Assembly (NCBI GenBank): GCA_022842625.1
Contig: JALHPG010000006.1
Coordinates: 1-64,000 of the forward strand
Reading direction: 5' to 3'
DNA length: 64,000 nucleotides
Source: Bacteroidia bacterium
GTDB taxonomy: Bacteria > Bacteroidota > Bacteroidia > B-17B0 > Aurantibacillaceae
Made by a program: the position numbers and the translations under genes. The notes beneath the pieces were generated by a model that saw nothing but the letters and a program-made list of their open reading frames with translations, did not search any database and was not told the origin of the DNA. This document shows positions 36,836 through 47,013 of the stretch, piece by piece. Positions within the stretch are counted from its first letter, which is position 1. Each line of letters starts with the position of its first letter.

Positions 36836-38443
36836 ATGAAAATTAAATTATTTTTTTTCGCTTTAATTACTTTTGTTGCATTTGGATTTTCGCAAACAAT
36901 TCCATTTAACTTTTCTGTAAAAATAAAACCGGTTACAATTAGTAATCTTCCGGGCTTACATTCTTTTGCCGTGGCGCAATCTTCCGGTAAGTGGTTAATT
37001 ATTGGCGGTAGAAAAGATGGCTTGCATGCTCGTCAACCTTTTAATGCTTTTCCTGCCGCCAGCAGCAACACGGATATTTATGTAGTTGATGTGAATTTGC
37101 AACAATTTTGGACCGCATCAGTAAATGCATTGCCCACCGGGTTGAAAGAACAACTACAATCTACGAATATGAATTTTTATCAAGATAATGATTCTCTTTA
37201 TATCATTGGGGGTTATGGGTATAGTCTTAGCACTTTAGATCATATCACTTATCCAAATCTAACTTCAGTTTCAGTGAGCGGATTAATTAACGCCGTAGTA
37301 AACGGAAATTCAATTACACCTTTTTTCAAACAAATAACTGATCAAAACTTTGCCGTAAATGGCGGACAACTTGGGAAAATAGGACCTACATTTTATTTGG
37401 TTGGCGGACATCGTTTTGATGGTCGTTACAATCCAATGGGCAATCCAACTTATACGCAAACCTATGTAAACGGGTTAAAAAAATTCAACATAAATAATTC
37501 AGGCGCTCAATTAAGTTATTCTAATTATACAAGTGTAAATGATCAAGTTCATTTACACAGAAGAGATTATAATTTAATGCCACAAATTTTTCCGAATGGC
37601 GAAGAGGGTTATACGATTTCTTCAGGTGTTTTTCAGGTTGGTATCGATCTTCCTTTTCTTTATCCGGTAGATATCAAAGCAAGTGGACATACACCTGTTA
37701 TTGCCTTTAATCAGTACTTGAGTAATTACCATTCGGCAAAAACTTCTTTGTATGATAGTGTTAACAATGTGATGCACTCTGTTTTTTTTGGAGGCATGAG
37801 TCAGTACTCATATGTAAATAATGTTTTAACACAAGATAATAATGTGCCTTTTGTAAAAACGATCAGCCGTGTGTCAAGAGATGCCGGTGGTAATTTGCAA
37901 GAAAATGTGTTCCCGAATGAAATGCCGGGTTTAATTGGAGCAAGTGCAGAATTTATTCCTAATCATACACTACCACATTATGAGTCTGAAATAATTAAGT
38001 TGTCACAATTAACCGGCGACTCAGCACTGATCGGTCATTGTTACGGCGGAATTTATAGTCCGCAAGCTAATCCTTTTACAGCTAACAATACAGGAGTTAC
38101 AAATGCACATAATGTAATTTACGAAGTGTGGCTTGTAAAAAGCATCGTAAGTGGTTTAAAGCCTATTGACGGAAGAAACCCGTTAAAAGCTGTTGTGTAT
38201 CCAAACCCAACACAAAAACAAATAAGTTTTAAATTAACCTTGCCTAGTAGCGGCGATCTTGATCTTTTTATTACAGATGTAAATGGAAAGATCGTTGCTG
38301 ATAAAAGTTTCCTTGGTTTAAATCAAGGAAATCATACTATTGATATTTCTGATAAAGTAAAATTGGCTAGCGGTGTTTATGCTTTTAATTTTGTGTTTGC
38401 CGGTAAGTTTAATGCAATAGAAAAGGTTGTGATTACAGATTAA
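36836..38443 (+). CDS. Exported kelch-like protein with T9SS C-terminal sorting domain
   Basis: Signal peptide; repeated WLIIGGRKDG/LYIIGGYG/FYLVGGH; C-terminal VVYPNPTQKQISFKL...KVVITD; start moved from 36815 to 36836. Confidence 0.8.
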   Translation: MKIKLFFFALITFVAFGFSQTIPFNFSVKIKPVTISNLPGLHSFAVAQSSGKWLIIGGRKDGLHARQPFNAFPAASSNTDIYVVDVNLQQFWTASVNALPTGLKEQLQSTNMNFYQDNDSLYIIGGYGYSLSTLDHITYPNLTSVSVSGLINAVVNGNSITPFFKQITDQNFAVNGGQLGKIGPTFYLVGGHRFDGRYNPMGNPTYTQTYVNGLKKFNINNSGAQLSYSNYTSVNDQVHLHRRDYNLMPQIFPNGEEGYTISSGVFQVGIDLPFLYPVDIKASGHTPVIAFNQYLSNYHSAKTSLYDSVNNVMHSVFFGGMSQYSYVNNVLTQDNNVPFVKTISRVSRDAGGNLQENVFPNEMPGLIGASAEFIPNHTLPHYESEIIKLSQLTGDSALIGHCYGGIYSPQANPFTANNTGVTNAHNVIYEVWLVKSIVSGLKPIDGRNPLKAVVYPNPTQKQISFKLTLPSSGDLDLFITDVNGKIVADKSFLGLNQGNHTIDISDKVKLASGVYAFNFVFAGKFNAIEKVVITD

Positions 38444-38583
38444 TATGGCCGTTGATGTTTATGTTTTCTTGTAGAGCTTTAATTAATTATTTTTTTCACT
38501 AAACATAGAGCTTTTTATAAAAAGTTTAGAATTACGATTGTCAGAACAATATTGTTGTTATTAGTTTTAGGGCACGTATAAAA

Positions 38584-39453
38584 TTGAGAATGAAACTTGT
38601 GCTGCCAAAATTATTTGATTTTTGCGAAAGTTACTGGGAAAGTAAAAAGAACTACCGTAACCTTAGTTATGTTTTAGTGGCTGTATTTATTATTTCACTT
38701 TTAATTGGTGCCGGAAATTATTTTTCTGTTTTCAAATCATTCTACCTGCTTTCTCATATAAATTTTACTGATGCTATAGAGTATAGTTTCAATTTTTTAT
38801 TGTTTTTTGAAATGATTGGTTTAGTTTTTGTTATCCCTCAGTCTATTGCAAATTCAATCGCCAAACAGTTTCAAATCATGAGTCTGATTTTTTTGCGAAC
38901 ATCATTTGAAGAACTTTCTAACTTATCATTTAACTCTCCTTTTCAAGAGCAATTTACAATTATTGGCAGAATGGCGGTTGATGCCGGGGCTGCTCTAATT
39001 ATTTTTTTTCTAACGCACTTATTTTATAGTTTTCAAAAACACAGGCAAATTACAGATGAAACAGAGCGGGTAAAATTTATTAATCTAAAAAAAATAATTG
39101 CAGTTGGTGTATTAATTGGGTTGTTAACCTCTGTTTTTTTTGACATTAAACGATATTTGTTTACAGGGACATTTCATCCTTCCTACTCAATTTTTTATCT
39201 GATACTTATCTTTGCCGATATGATACTTTTGTTGGCCGCATTTAGATACACGATCCATTATCCCAGCATCTTTCGTTATTCGGCATTTGTCCTGATAACA
39301 ATTTTTATAAGAATAGCCTTGGCGTCTCCTGTTTACTATAATGCAATTATAGGAATCTCTACCGTTTTATTTGGTATAGGCGTGGCATATATTCACAACT
39401 TATTTTTTACCGGAAGGGAAAAAGGTTTAATAAAGTCAGATGGATCAACGTAA
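38584..39453 (+). CDS. Integral membrane protein, unknown function
   Basis: Multiple TM segments. Confidence 0.65.
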   Translation: MRMKLVLPKLFDFCESYWESKKNYRNLSYVLVAVFIISLLIGAGNYFSVFKSFYLLSHINFTDAIEYSFNFLLFFEMIGLVFVIPQSIANSIAKQFQIMSLIFLRTSFEELSNLSFNSPFQEQFTIIGRMAVDAGAALIIFFLTHLFYSFQKHRQITDETERVKFINLKKIIAVGVLIGLLTSVFFDIKRYLFTGTFHPSYSIFYLILIFADMILLLAAFRYTIHYPSIFRYSAFVLITIFIRIALASPVYYNAIIGISTVLFGIGVAYIHNLFFTGREKGLIKSDGST

Positions 39454-39468
39454 CGATTAATACTGTTT

Positions 39469-40158
39469 TTATTTAAACTTCAATAAATACTGATATTTTA
39501 AAGTGCTTGTGTCTTGCGTAATTAAATTAAATCCCGCTAATTTCATTTCATCAATTACTATTTGCGGTTGAATTTTCATTTCGTTTGGCGGACCGTGTTC
39601 GAAATCCCCTTTCTTAAAGTCAACAATCACCATTTCCCCATTTGGCTTTAATCCTTTTTTAACCAGTGAAAAATAATCTTTTCTGTTGTCGATATGGTGA
39701 TAAACATCTACCATAAAAACAACATCAGCTTCTTTTTCGAGTACAGGAGGTTTTTCATACTCTGCTTTTCGTGCTGAGATGTTGTTTGATCTTTCTTTAG
39801 TAATTCTATCATTAATGTATTTAATAAATCTATCATCTACATCAGCCGCAATTATTTTAGCACTTGGTTCATTCATTTTAAATTCAAAATAACCTGTCCC
39901 GGCACCAATATCAATAACGGTTTTGTTTTTTAGATCCCCTAAAAATTTTATCACCTCTTGCGGTTTTTGCCATTCATCTCTTTCGGGTGATTCAAAGTTT
40001 TTAACCAGATCTTCAAAGGCTGATTTATTCATATGATGATTGGCATGACCGTGTTTGTGTTCATGACCTTCTTTAGATCCATCGTGAGTATTCTCTCCAC
40101 TTGATTGACAGCCTAGTAAGAGAGATAAGGAACAGGCAACGGCGATTGATTTTAACAT
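39469..40158 (-). CDS. Lipoprotein-type class I SAM-dependent methyltransferase with His-rich linker
   Basis: SLLLGCQSS lipobox; HDGSKEGHEHKHGHANHH; VIDIGAGTGYF motif. Confidence 0.8.
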   Translation of the reverse strand: MLKSIAVACSLSLLLGCQSSGENTHDGSKEGHEHKHGHANHHMNKSAFEDLVKNFESPERDEWQKPQEVIKFLGDLKNKTVIDIGAGTGYFEFKMNEPSAKIIAADVDDRFIKYINDRITKERSNNISARKAEYEKPPVLEKEADVVFMVDVYHHIDNRKDYFSLVKKGLKPNGEMVIVDFKKGDFEHGPPNEMKIQPQIVIDEMKLAGFNLITQDTSTLKYQYLLKFK

Positions 40159-40239
40159 TGTATATAGTTTATATGTTGAGATTGTAAATTTACTTATATA
40201 TCTTATTCAAATATTATTTTTAACTTGCTTATAATTAAA

Positions 40240-40803
40240 ATGCAAACACTTTTAAAACAAATAAAAACGCTACACCCAATTTCTAAGGAGGCTGAAAAAG
40301 CGCTGTTGGAAATTTGTAATGAAGTAAAGTTTCATAAAGGAACAGATGTGCAGGCAATAGGGCATACGTGTAAGACTATTTATTTTGTAAAAGAAGGCTG
40401 CGTTCGTATTTATTACTATAAAGAAGATATTGATATTACCGAGAGTTTTGAGTTTGAGAATGCCTTTGTTGCCAGGGCAGAGAGTTTATTTACCGGAAAA
40501 CCATCGCGAAAAGCAATACAAGCCATAGAGGATTCGAGTTTAATTGCCATTGATTCAAATAAACTATTTAAGTTGTTTGAATCGCATCATGATCTGGAAA
40601 CATTATTTCGAAAGATCATAGAAGCTTCTTATGTTTCAACTGTTAATCGAATTGAGAGTTTACAGTTTAATACAGCAGAAGAACGTTATTTTAATTTAAT
40701 AAAAGATCATTCAAATATCCTTAAAAGAGTTCCATTAAAATTTATTGCATCCTATTTGGGAATTACTCCCGTAAGCTTAAGCCGCATTCGCGCTATTAAG
40801 TAA
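40240..40803 (+). CDS. Crp/Fnr-family regulator
   Basis: cNMP-binding-like N-terminus; C-terminal HTH LKFIASYLGITPVSLSRIR. Confidence 0.85.
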   Translation: MQTLLKQIKTLHPISKEAEKALLEICNEVKFHKGTDVQAIGHTCKTIYFVKEGCVRIYYYKEDIDITESFEFENAFVARAESLFTGKPSRKAIQAIEDSSLIAIDSNKLFKLFESHHDLETLFRKIIEASYVSTVNRIESLQFNTAEERYFNLIKDHSNILKRVPLKFIASYLGITPVSLSRIRAIK

Positions 40804-40869
40804 TTTCTTATCATATGTAAAGTGCTTTAATTTGCCTGTGTAGTAATTTTGGTTTAAGAAATCACTACC

Positions 40870-42162
40870 ATGAATACCGTAAAGCTCGGATTAAAAGAAA
40901 ACATAAATCAGTTTGTTTTGCTGATAATCGTAAACGCTTTTGTTGGCGGTATGGTTGGGCTTGAGCGTTCTATTCTACCCCAAATAGCCGAGGCAGAATT
41001 TCACATTGCGGCAAAAACTGCGATTCTGTCTTTTATTATTGTATTCGGTATTGTTAAAGCAATCACTAATTATTTTACCGGTGCTTTGGCGAATAAATTC
41101 GGCAGAAAAAATCTTTTAACTTTTGGTTGGTTATTTGCAATTCCTGTTCCGTTTATTTTAATGTATGCACCTAATTGGAATTGGATAATTGCTGCCAATA
41201 TTTTGTTAGGCATTAACCAGGGTTTAACTTGGAGTAGCACTGTAGTTATGAAAATTGATCTGGTGGGAGAAAAAGATCGTGGTTTTGCAATGGGCTTAAA
41301 TGAATTTGCGGGATACTTATCTGTTGCTATTGTAGCATTTTTAACAGGTTGGGTTGCTAGTGAATATGGGTTAAGACCCTATCCATTTTATATAGGAATT
41401 GTATTATCAATTGCAGGTTTATTAAGCTCGTGGTTATTTGTAAAGGACACACAACACCACGTGGCAAAAGAATCATCAACAAATAATGTTACAAAATTAA
41501 AAAATGTGTTTTGGGATACTACCTTGTTTGATCGAAATCTGGGTTCTGTAACTCAGGCAGGCTTAATAAATAATTTAAATGATGGAATGGCCTGGGGTTT
41601 GTTTCCAATTTTGTTAGCAGAAAAGAATTTTAGTATTTCACAAATAGCAATTATTACTGCAGTTTATCCTGCCGTTTGGGGAATAGGACAATTGTTTACG
41701 GGAAAAATGTCTGATCATTTCTGTAAAAAAAGCATGTTGTTTTGGGGAATGTTCTTACAAGGTGTGGCATTATTGTTATTTGTTTTTGCAACATCTTTTA
41801 CGCACTATATTATTTTGGCTTCTATTTTAGGCTGGGGAACAGCCATGGTTTACCCCACCTTTTTGGCAACAGTTGCCGAAAATACAAACCCCATCGATCG
41901 CCCTAAAAGTATAGGTGTGTTTCGTTTGTGGCGTGATCTTGGATATGCCATTGGCGCAATACTTACAGGAATAATCGCTGATGCATTTGGTATAACGGCT
42001 TCGGTTGTTGTAATTGGCGTTTTGACTTTGGCCTCATCATTGATAATTCAAAACAGAATGCGTTGCAAAACAACTATGCCAAAATTAACCGATTGGTTAT
42101 TTAAAAAACACAAACAACATGAAAGTAGCTATTACTCTTGCGGAACTAAAACAACTGCTTGA
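40870..42162 (+). CDS. MFS transporter
   Basis: 12-TM MFS pattern, GALANKFGRKN. Confidence 0.85.
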   Translation: MNTVKLGLKENINQFVLLIIVNAFVGGMVGLERSILPQIAEAEFHIAAKTAILSFIIVFGIVKAITNYFTGALANKFGRKNLLTFGWLFAIPVPFILMYAPNWNWIIAANILLGINQGLTWSSTVVMKIDLVGEKDRGFAMGLNEFAGYLSVAIVAFLTGWVASEYGLRPYPFYIGIVLSIAGLLSSWLFVKDTQHHVAKESSTNNVTKLKNVFWDTTLFDRNLGSVTQAGLINNLNDGMAWGLFPILLAEKNFSISQIAIITAVYPAVWGIGQLFTGKMSDHFCKKSMLFWGMFLQGVALLLFVFATSFTHYIILASILGWGTAMVYPTFLATVAENTNPIDRPKSIGVFRLWRDLGYAIGAILTGIIADAFGITASVVVIGVLTLASSLIIQNRMRCKTTMPKLTDWLFKKHKQHESSYYSCGTKTTA

Positions 42163-42421
42163 TAAAAAAGAAAACATCATGCTTATTGATGTGAGAAATA
42201 AAGAAGAGTATTTTGAAAAGCACCTTACTTTTGCAGGTAATTTGCCCATTGAAATTATTGAATCAGGAAATTTTATTCCTGAACCCGGTAAAATAATAAT
42301 TACAGTTTGTGGTAAAGGCGGCGGGCGATCCGAAAGAGCTGCAAACTATTTACGTGAGAATACAAAGAATGAAGTTTACTTTTTAGAAGGCGGTACTTTT
42401 GGCTGGCTTGAAAAAGTTTAG
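42119..42421 (+). CDS. Single-domain rhodanese
   Basis: LIDVRNKEEYFEKH, VCGKGGGRSERAANYL; overlaps MFS gene end. Confidence 0.8.
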   Translation: MKVAITLAELKQLLDKKENIMLIDVRNKEEYFEKHLTFAGNLPIEIIESGNFIPEPGKIIITVCGKGGGRSERAANYLRENTKNEVYFLEGGTFGWLEKV

Positions 42422-42442
42422 TGAAAAAAACAATTGAATATC

Positions 42443-43333
42443 TTACTCAATAATTATTTTCTTTATCTCAGTTCCGTTTTCGCTGGCAACTCTAATAAAA
42501 TACGAACCACTAGCAATTGTTGAAACATCAATTACCTGTTTGTTTTCGCCTTGAATGATCCCAAGATCTTTTGTTAGAATCACTTTGCCTGAAATGTCAA
42601 TTAATTCGATCAATGAACGAGAAGAATTTTTTACATTCAGATTTAGCGTAATAGTTTCGCTTCCCGGATTAGGATATACCACAATACTATTAATCATTGC
42701 GTTCTGATTTTTTAAACCGGTAACATTTCCTGTAAAAGCTAAATTATCTACCCAAAGATAATCTTGATCTGTAGGATTACTTCCGCTTGCTCTCAATTCA
42801 ATGATGCAAGAATCAGGCGCGTTACTGCTCCAATAATTAAAATTAATGGTAAAATTTGCCCAACTCATTGCCATGCCTGTTAATCCTTGTGCGGCAATGG
42901 CTATCGTGTCTCTTTTGTTTAATAAGGTGTTCCACTTTGTAAGCGTTGCTTTTAAAGAGCCTTGACTATTACCAAATATCATGTGCTGCCACTTGCCTGT
43001 AAAACTTGCCGGTTGACCCGTAAACGGAAAACCTGAAATCGGTTTTTTACTAATAGAATCTAATTTACCTGAAACCGCAATGCCATTAACTACAGTCGGT
43101 CCAACGGTTGTTGATGTAAGTTTAAGATAAGAACTACCGGGGTTGCCGGGAGTGCCTTTAGTAGCAGTGTAAACACTAAAAGTTTTAGTTGTGTTATTCA
43201 TGGTTCCCCATTGATTCGGGATTTCGTAAGCGCCAACTGTTGTCCAGTTCTCAAAACTAAAATTAGGGATCTGTGCAAAGGAAGATAATGAAATGAAAAC
43301 TGTTGTTACGATCGATAAAATGAGTTTTGTCAT
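42443..43333 (-). CDS. Secreted T9SS-sorted protein
   Basis: Signal peptide; C-terminal VYPNPGSETITLNL...GTEIKKIIIE. Confidence 0.8.
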   Translation of the reverse strand: MTKLILSIVTTVFISLSSFAQIPNFSFENWTTVGAYEIPNQWGTMNNTTKTFSVYTATKGTPGNPGSSYLKLTSTTVGPTVVNGIAVSGKLDSISKKPISGFPFTGQPASFTGKWQHMIFGNSQGSLKATLTKWNTLLNKRDTIAIAAQGLTGMAMSWANFTINFNYWSSNAPDSCIIELRASGSNPTDQDYLWVDNLAFTGNVTGLKNQNAMINSIVVYPNPGSETITLNLNVKNSSRSLIELIDISGKVILTKDLGIIQGENKQVIDVSTIASGSYFIRVASENGTEIKKIIIE

Positions 43334-43500
43334 TATGAAATTATTTTAAAAGTTAGGAATTTAATTTTGTGTAGTAAATGTATCAAAAATAAATGAAAAT
43401 AGTATTTCTATTTTTTTCTAAATATCTAGTCTTTTATGTTTGTATATTCACTTTCGAAATGGCATTATAATTTTAATTCACTTATAGCTATTCAATAACA

Positions 43501-44682
43501 ATGAAATACATTACTCGAACAGTTTGGATACTATCAATTGTTAGTTTTTTTACTGATACTGCAAGTGAAATGTTGTACCCAATAATGCCTATCTATTTAA
43601 AAACGGTTGGGTTTTCGGTTTTATTAATTGGCATATTAGAAGGTTTGGCAGAAGCAACTGCCGGTTTAAGTAAAGGTTATTTTGGAAAGCTATCTGATAA
43701 TTCGGGTAAACGAGCTCCTTTCGTTCAATTAGGCTATGCGTTAAGTTCACTTTCAAAACCGATGATGGTTATATTTGTTTTTCCTTTATGGATCTTTTTT
43801 GCGCGAACTCTCGATCGTTTTGGAAAAGGAATAAGGACTGGCGCAAGAGATGCAATTTTATCTGATGAAGCAACCCCTGAAACAAAAGGGAAGGTATTTG
43901 GCTTTCATCGCACTATGGATACATTTGGCGCAGTAATGGGTCCCTCGCTTGCATTGGTTTATCTTTATTTTTACCCTGAAGATTATAAAACATTATTTTA
44001 TGTGGCGTTTATTCCGGGGTTACTGGCAGTATTAGCTTCCCTTTTTATTAAGGATAAACATAACACAATTATTAAAGAAAAAAAGAAAACCTCATTGCTT
44101 TCGTTTTTAAAGTATTGGAAAGAAAGTCCTGAAAGTTATCGAAAATTAGTTATTGGTTTATTGGCATTTACACTGTTTAATAGCTCAGATGTTTTTTTAC
44201 TTTTAAAAGCAAAGCAGTCCGGATTAAGTGATACGATGGTTATTGGAGCTTATATATTTTATAATTTAATTTACGCACTGTTTTCTTTTCCTCTTGGGAG
44301 TATAGCAGATAAGATCGGTTTAAAAAAAATGTATATAGCCGGACTAACTGTTTTTGCCTTAGTGTATTTTGGAATAGGTTTTAGTACTAATACTTATTTT
44401 ATTATTGCTATGTTCTTTCTTTACGGTTTGTACTCTGCCGCAACCGAAGGGATCTCTAAAGCATGGATAAGTAATATTAGTGATAAAAAAGATACAGCTA
44501 CAGCTATTGGTACTTATGCGGCTTTTCAAAGTATTTGTACCATGCTGGCAAGTTCATTAGCCGGACTGATCTGGTATCAATTTGGTGCTGAGGTAATTTT
44601 TGTTGTTACAGGCGTAGCAACAAGTTTGGTCATTATTTATTTTTTGTCTTCCTTTTCCAAAGTAAAGATCTCTAATTCCTAG
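43501..44682 (+). CDS. MFS transporter
   Basis: FTDTASEMLYPIMPIYL, RFGKGIRTGARDA. Confidence 0.85.
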   Translation: MKYITRTVWILSIVSFFTDTASEMLYPIMPIYLKTVGFSVLLIGILEGLAEATAGLSKGYFGKLSDNSGKRAPFVQLGYALSSLSKPMMVIFVFPLWIFFARTLDRFGKGIRTGARDAILSDEATPETKGKVFGFHRTMDTFGAVMGPSLALVYLYFYPEDYKTLFYVAFIPGLLAVLASLFIKDKHNTIIKEKKKTSLLSFLKYWKESPESYRKLVIGLLAFTLFNSSDVFLLLKAKQSGLSDTMVIGAYIFYNLIYALFSFPLGSIADKIGLKKMYIAGLTVFALVYFGIGFSTNTYFIIAMFFLYGLYSAATEGISKAWISNISDKKDTATAIGTYAAFQSICTMLASSLAGLIWYQFGAEVIFVVTGVATSLVIIYFLSSFSKVKISNS

Positions 44683-45081
44683 TTAGTTTACTAACCATTT
44701 CGGATTTCTTCTGTCACTTGCCGCATCTCTTATTTTAAGATGAAAAAAAGCGCTGAGTTTTTCAGCAAGATTAAACACTTCATCTTTTATTTTGGTTTCG
44801 TGTACGATCAATCTTCTGTTTTTATTATACACTAAACTTAATTGATATACTGCTTTTTTTCCGTCATCAAAATCTTCCGGCTCGCAGCCTTCACATTTTA
44901 CGTAAAGTGTTTTAAAAACCAAAATGTAATCAATTTTTGGCATTTGTTTCCAACTACCCGATGTAATACCCAATACACTTTCATAGGCTTTGTAAAGTCC
45001 TTTTTCAAGATTCAGTAAAGTCCCCATTTTTCTGAAAAAATTTGAACTTTCTCTTCTGCCAATTATTATTTCTTCTTTCAT
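44683..45081 (-). CDS. Hypothetical protein
   Basis: ORF 44683..45144; start at 45081 (MKEEIIIGRRESS) fits the promoter better. Confidence 0.6.
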   Translation of the reverse strand: MKEEIIIGRRESSNFFRKMGTLLNLEKGLYKAYESVLGITSGSWKQMPKIDYILVFKTLYVKCEGCEPEDFDDGKKAVYQLSLVYNKNRRLIVHETKIKDEVFNLAEKLSAFFHLKIRDAASDRRNPKWLVN

Positions 45082-45106
45082 GATATTAGGTATAAGATTC
45101 CTTCTA

Positions 45107-45153
45107 TGAAGGTACGATGTATAAACCTCCATAATAAGTAACATTTGTTACTT
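45107..45153 (-). promoter_or_regulatory. 18-bp perfect palindrome AAGTAACATTTGTTACTT + minus-strand -7-like TACCTTCA
   Basis: 30.5 bp spacing, upstream of 44683..45081. Confidence 0.55.
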
Positions 45154-45186
45154 AAGTGTTTCAAACGATACATTTCTCATTAAAAA

Positions 45187-45230
45187 ATGACTTTAGTCAT
45201 GCTAATTTATTTTTACCTAAGCGAAATTTG
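45187..45230 (+). promoter_or_regulatory. Operator ATGACTTTAGTCAT + -7-like GAAATTTG
   Basis: 29.5 bp spacing, upstream of 42-aa peptide / second fusion. Confidence 0.6.
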
Positions 45231-45256
45231 TATCGTAAACATTTAAACCTAATGTT

Positions 45257-45385
45257 ATGTTGTCAACCGTAATTTTTATTGTAGTCCTTTTGCACTTAGT
45301 GGCAGGTTTTGGTTATTTGCTATTTAAATTATCGCCTTCTAAGAAAGAGGTTTTAGTAAACAAGAAAGATAAAATAACTATTTAA
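45257..45385 (+). CDS. 42-aa membrane peptide (not in ORF track)
   Basis: MLSTVIFIVVLLHLVAGFGYLLFKLSPSKKEVLVNKKDKITI*, downstream of a predicted regulated promoter. Confidence 0.45.
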   Translation: MLSTVIFIVVLLHLVAGFGYLLFKLSPSKKEVLVNKKDKITI

Positions 45386-45485
45386 AAAATCGCAATGAAA
45401 AAATCTTGTAGCGGCAGATGTCCATAAAGTATTTCTGCATCATCGAAAAAATAACTCAAATTAAAAACTTTAAAAAATAAATAAA

Positions 45486-46904
45486 ATGAAATTAGAACAA
45501 ATTTATACCGGATGTATTGCTCATGCAGCATACTATTTAGAGAACAATGGCGAAGCAGCTATTTTTGATCCATTAAGAGAAGTTCAGCCTTATATTGACA
45601 GAGCAAAAAAAGATAATGCAAAAATTAAATACGTATTTGAAACGCATTTTCATGCGGATTTTGTAAGCGGACATCTAGATCTTGTAAAAAATGCAGGAGC
45701 AGAAATTGTTTTTGGTCCAACCGCAAAGCCTGGTTATAAGGCAATTACCGCTGAGGATGGTCAAGTTTTTAAAGTTGGAAATTACAGTGTTAAAGTGATC
45801 CACACGCCTGGTCACACGATGGAAAGTACAACCTATTTATTAATTGATGAAAATGGTAAAGAGCATGGGATCATTAGCGGCGATACATTATTTATTGGCG
45901 ATGTTGGTCGTCCTGATCTGGCACAACATGTTATTGCCGATCTTACAGAAGAAAAATTAGCAGGACATCTTTACGATTCGTTACGTAATAAAATTATGCC
46001 TTTAAGTGATGATCTTATTGTTTATCCTAATCATGGTGCAGGAAGCGCTTGCGGAAAAAATATGAGTAAAGAAACAACAGATACACTTGGTCATCAAAAA
46101 CAAGTTAACTATGCGCTAAATCCAAAATTAACTAAAGAGCAGTTTATTAAAGAAATCTTAACCGGCTTAGTACCGCCTCCGGGTTATTTTCCGCAAAATG
46201 TTTTATTAAATATTAAGGGATATGAAAGCATCGATAATGTTATGAAACGTGGCACAAAAGCATTAAACGCTATTGAGTTTGAAGCGGCTGCAAATGAAAC
46301 ACAAGCTTTAATAATTGATACCAGAAACCCACAAGAATTTAATAAGGCATTTATACCTAATTCAATAAACATTGGTATTGATGGCAGTTTTGCAACATGG
46401 GTTGGCACATTAATACCTAGTGTTAAACAGGAAATTTTAATAGTTGCCGATGCCGGTCGTGAAGATGAGGTGATAACCCGATTAGCACGCGTAGGTTACG
46501 ACAATGCCTTAGGGTATTTAAAAGGTGGTATTCAAACCTGGATGGATGCAGGTAAAGAAATTGACCAGATCAACTCTGTTACTGCAGATGAATTTGCTGC
46601 TTTGAGCGAGAAACAAAAATTAAATATTTTGGATGTAAGAAAAGTAAGCGAATACAATAGCGAACATGTGGTTGATGCTATTAGTGCACCTTTGGATTTT
46701 ATCAATGATAGTATGACTAAGATCGACAAGAACAAAACTTATTATGTTCATTGTTTATCAGGTTACCGCTCAATGGTTTTTGTTTCCATCTTGCAGGCAA
46801 GAGGTTATAGAAACCTCATAAATGTTGCCGGTGGTTTTAATGCTATAAAAGCAACTCAAAAATTTCAGGTTACAGACTATGTATGCCCTTCAACACTACT
46901 TTAA
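45486..46904 (+). CDS. Persulfide dioxygenase-like-rhodanese fusion (copy 2)
   Basis: THFHADFVSGH, HTPGHTMES, VHCLSGYRSMVF; paralogue of 34142..35557. Confidence 0.9.
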   Translation: MKLEQIYTGCIAHAAYYLENNGEAAIFDPLREVQPYIDRAKKDNAKIKYVFETHFHADFVSGHLDLVKNAGAEIVFGPTAKPGYKAITAEDGQVFKVGNYSVKVIHTPGHTMESTTYLLIDENGKEHGIISGDTLFIGDVGRPDLAQHVIADLTEEKLAGHLYDSLRNKIMPLSDDLIVYPNHGAGSACGKNMSKETTDTLGHQKQVNYALNPKLTKEQFIKEILTGLVPPPGYFPQNVLLNIKGYESIDNVMKRGTKALNAIEFEAAANETQALIIDTRNPQEFNKAFIPNSINIGIDGSFATWVGTLIPSVKQEILIVADAGREDEVITRLARVGYDNALGYLKGGIQTWMDAGKEIDQINSVTADEFAALSEKQKLNILDVRKVSEYNSEHVVDAISAPLDFINDSMTKIDKNKTYYVHCLSGYRSMVFVSILQARGYRNLINVAGGFNAIKATQKFQVTDYVCPSTLL

Positions 46905-46921
46905 GTTTTTTTAATTTCATT

Positions 46922-46949
46922 AAAAGGCGGCCAAATGGCCGCCTTTTTT
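46922..46949 (+). terminator. Intrinsic terminator
   Basis: GGCGGCCA-AA-TGGCCGCC followed by TTTTTT. Confidence 0.85.
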
Positions 46950-46954
46950 GTTAT

Positions 46955-46998
46955 GTAACTTTTGTAACCTTTATATTCGTAACTTGAATGTAAATTTG
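46955..46998 (+). promoter_or_regulatory. Operator GTAACTTTTGTAAC + -7 box TAAATTTG
   Basis: 29.5 bp spacing, upstream of rhodanese-UspA. Confidence 0.65.
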
Positions 46999-47013
46999 TT
47001 AAAAATTAATACC

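Noticed and set aside
38545-38556. Palindrome AACAATATTGTT upstream of 38584 as another regulon site
   Set aside because: Sequence differs from the other operators, spacing is 28.5 bp to a weak box, and the implied TSS falls past the start codon.
40178-40187. GTAAATTTAC palindrome between 40158 and 40240 as an operator
   Set aside because: No -7 box at the expected spacing in either direction.
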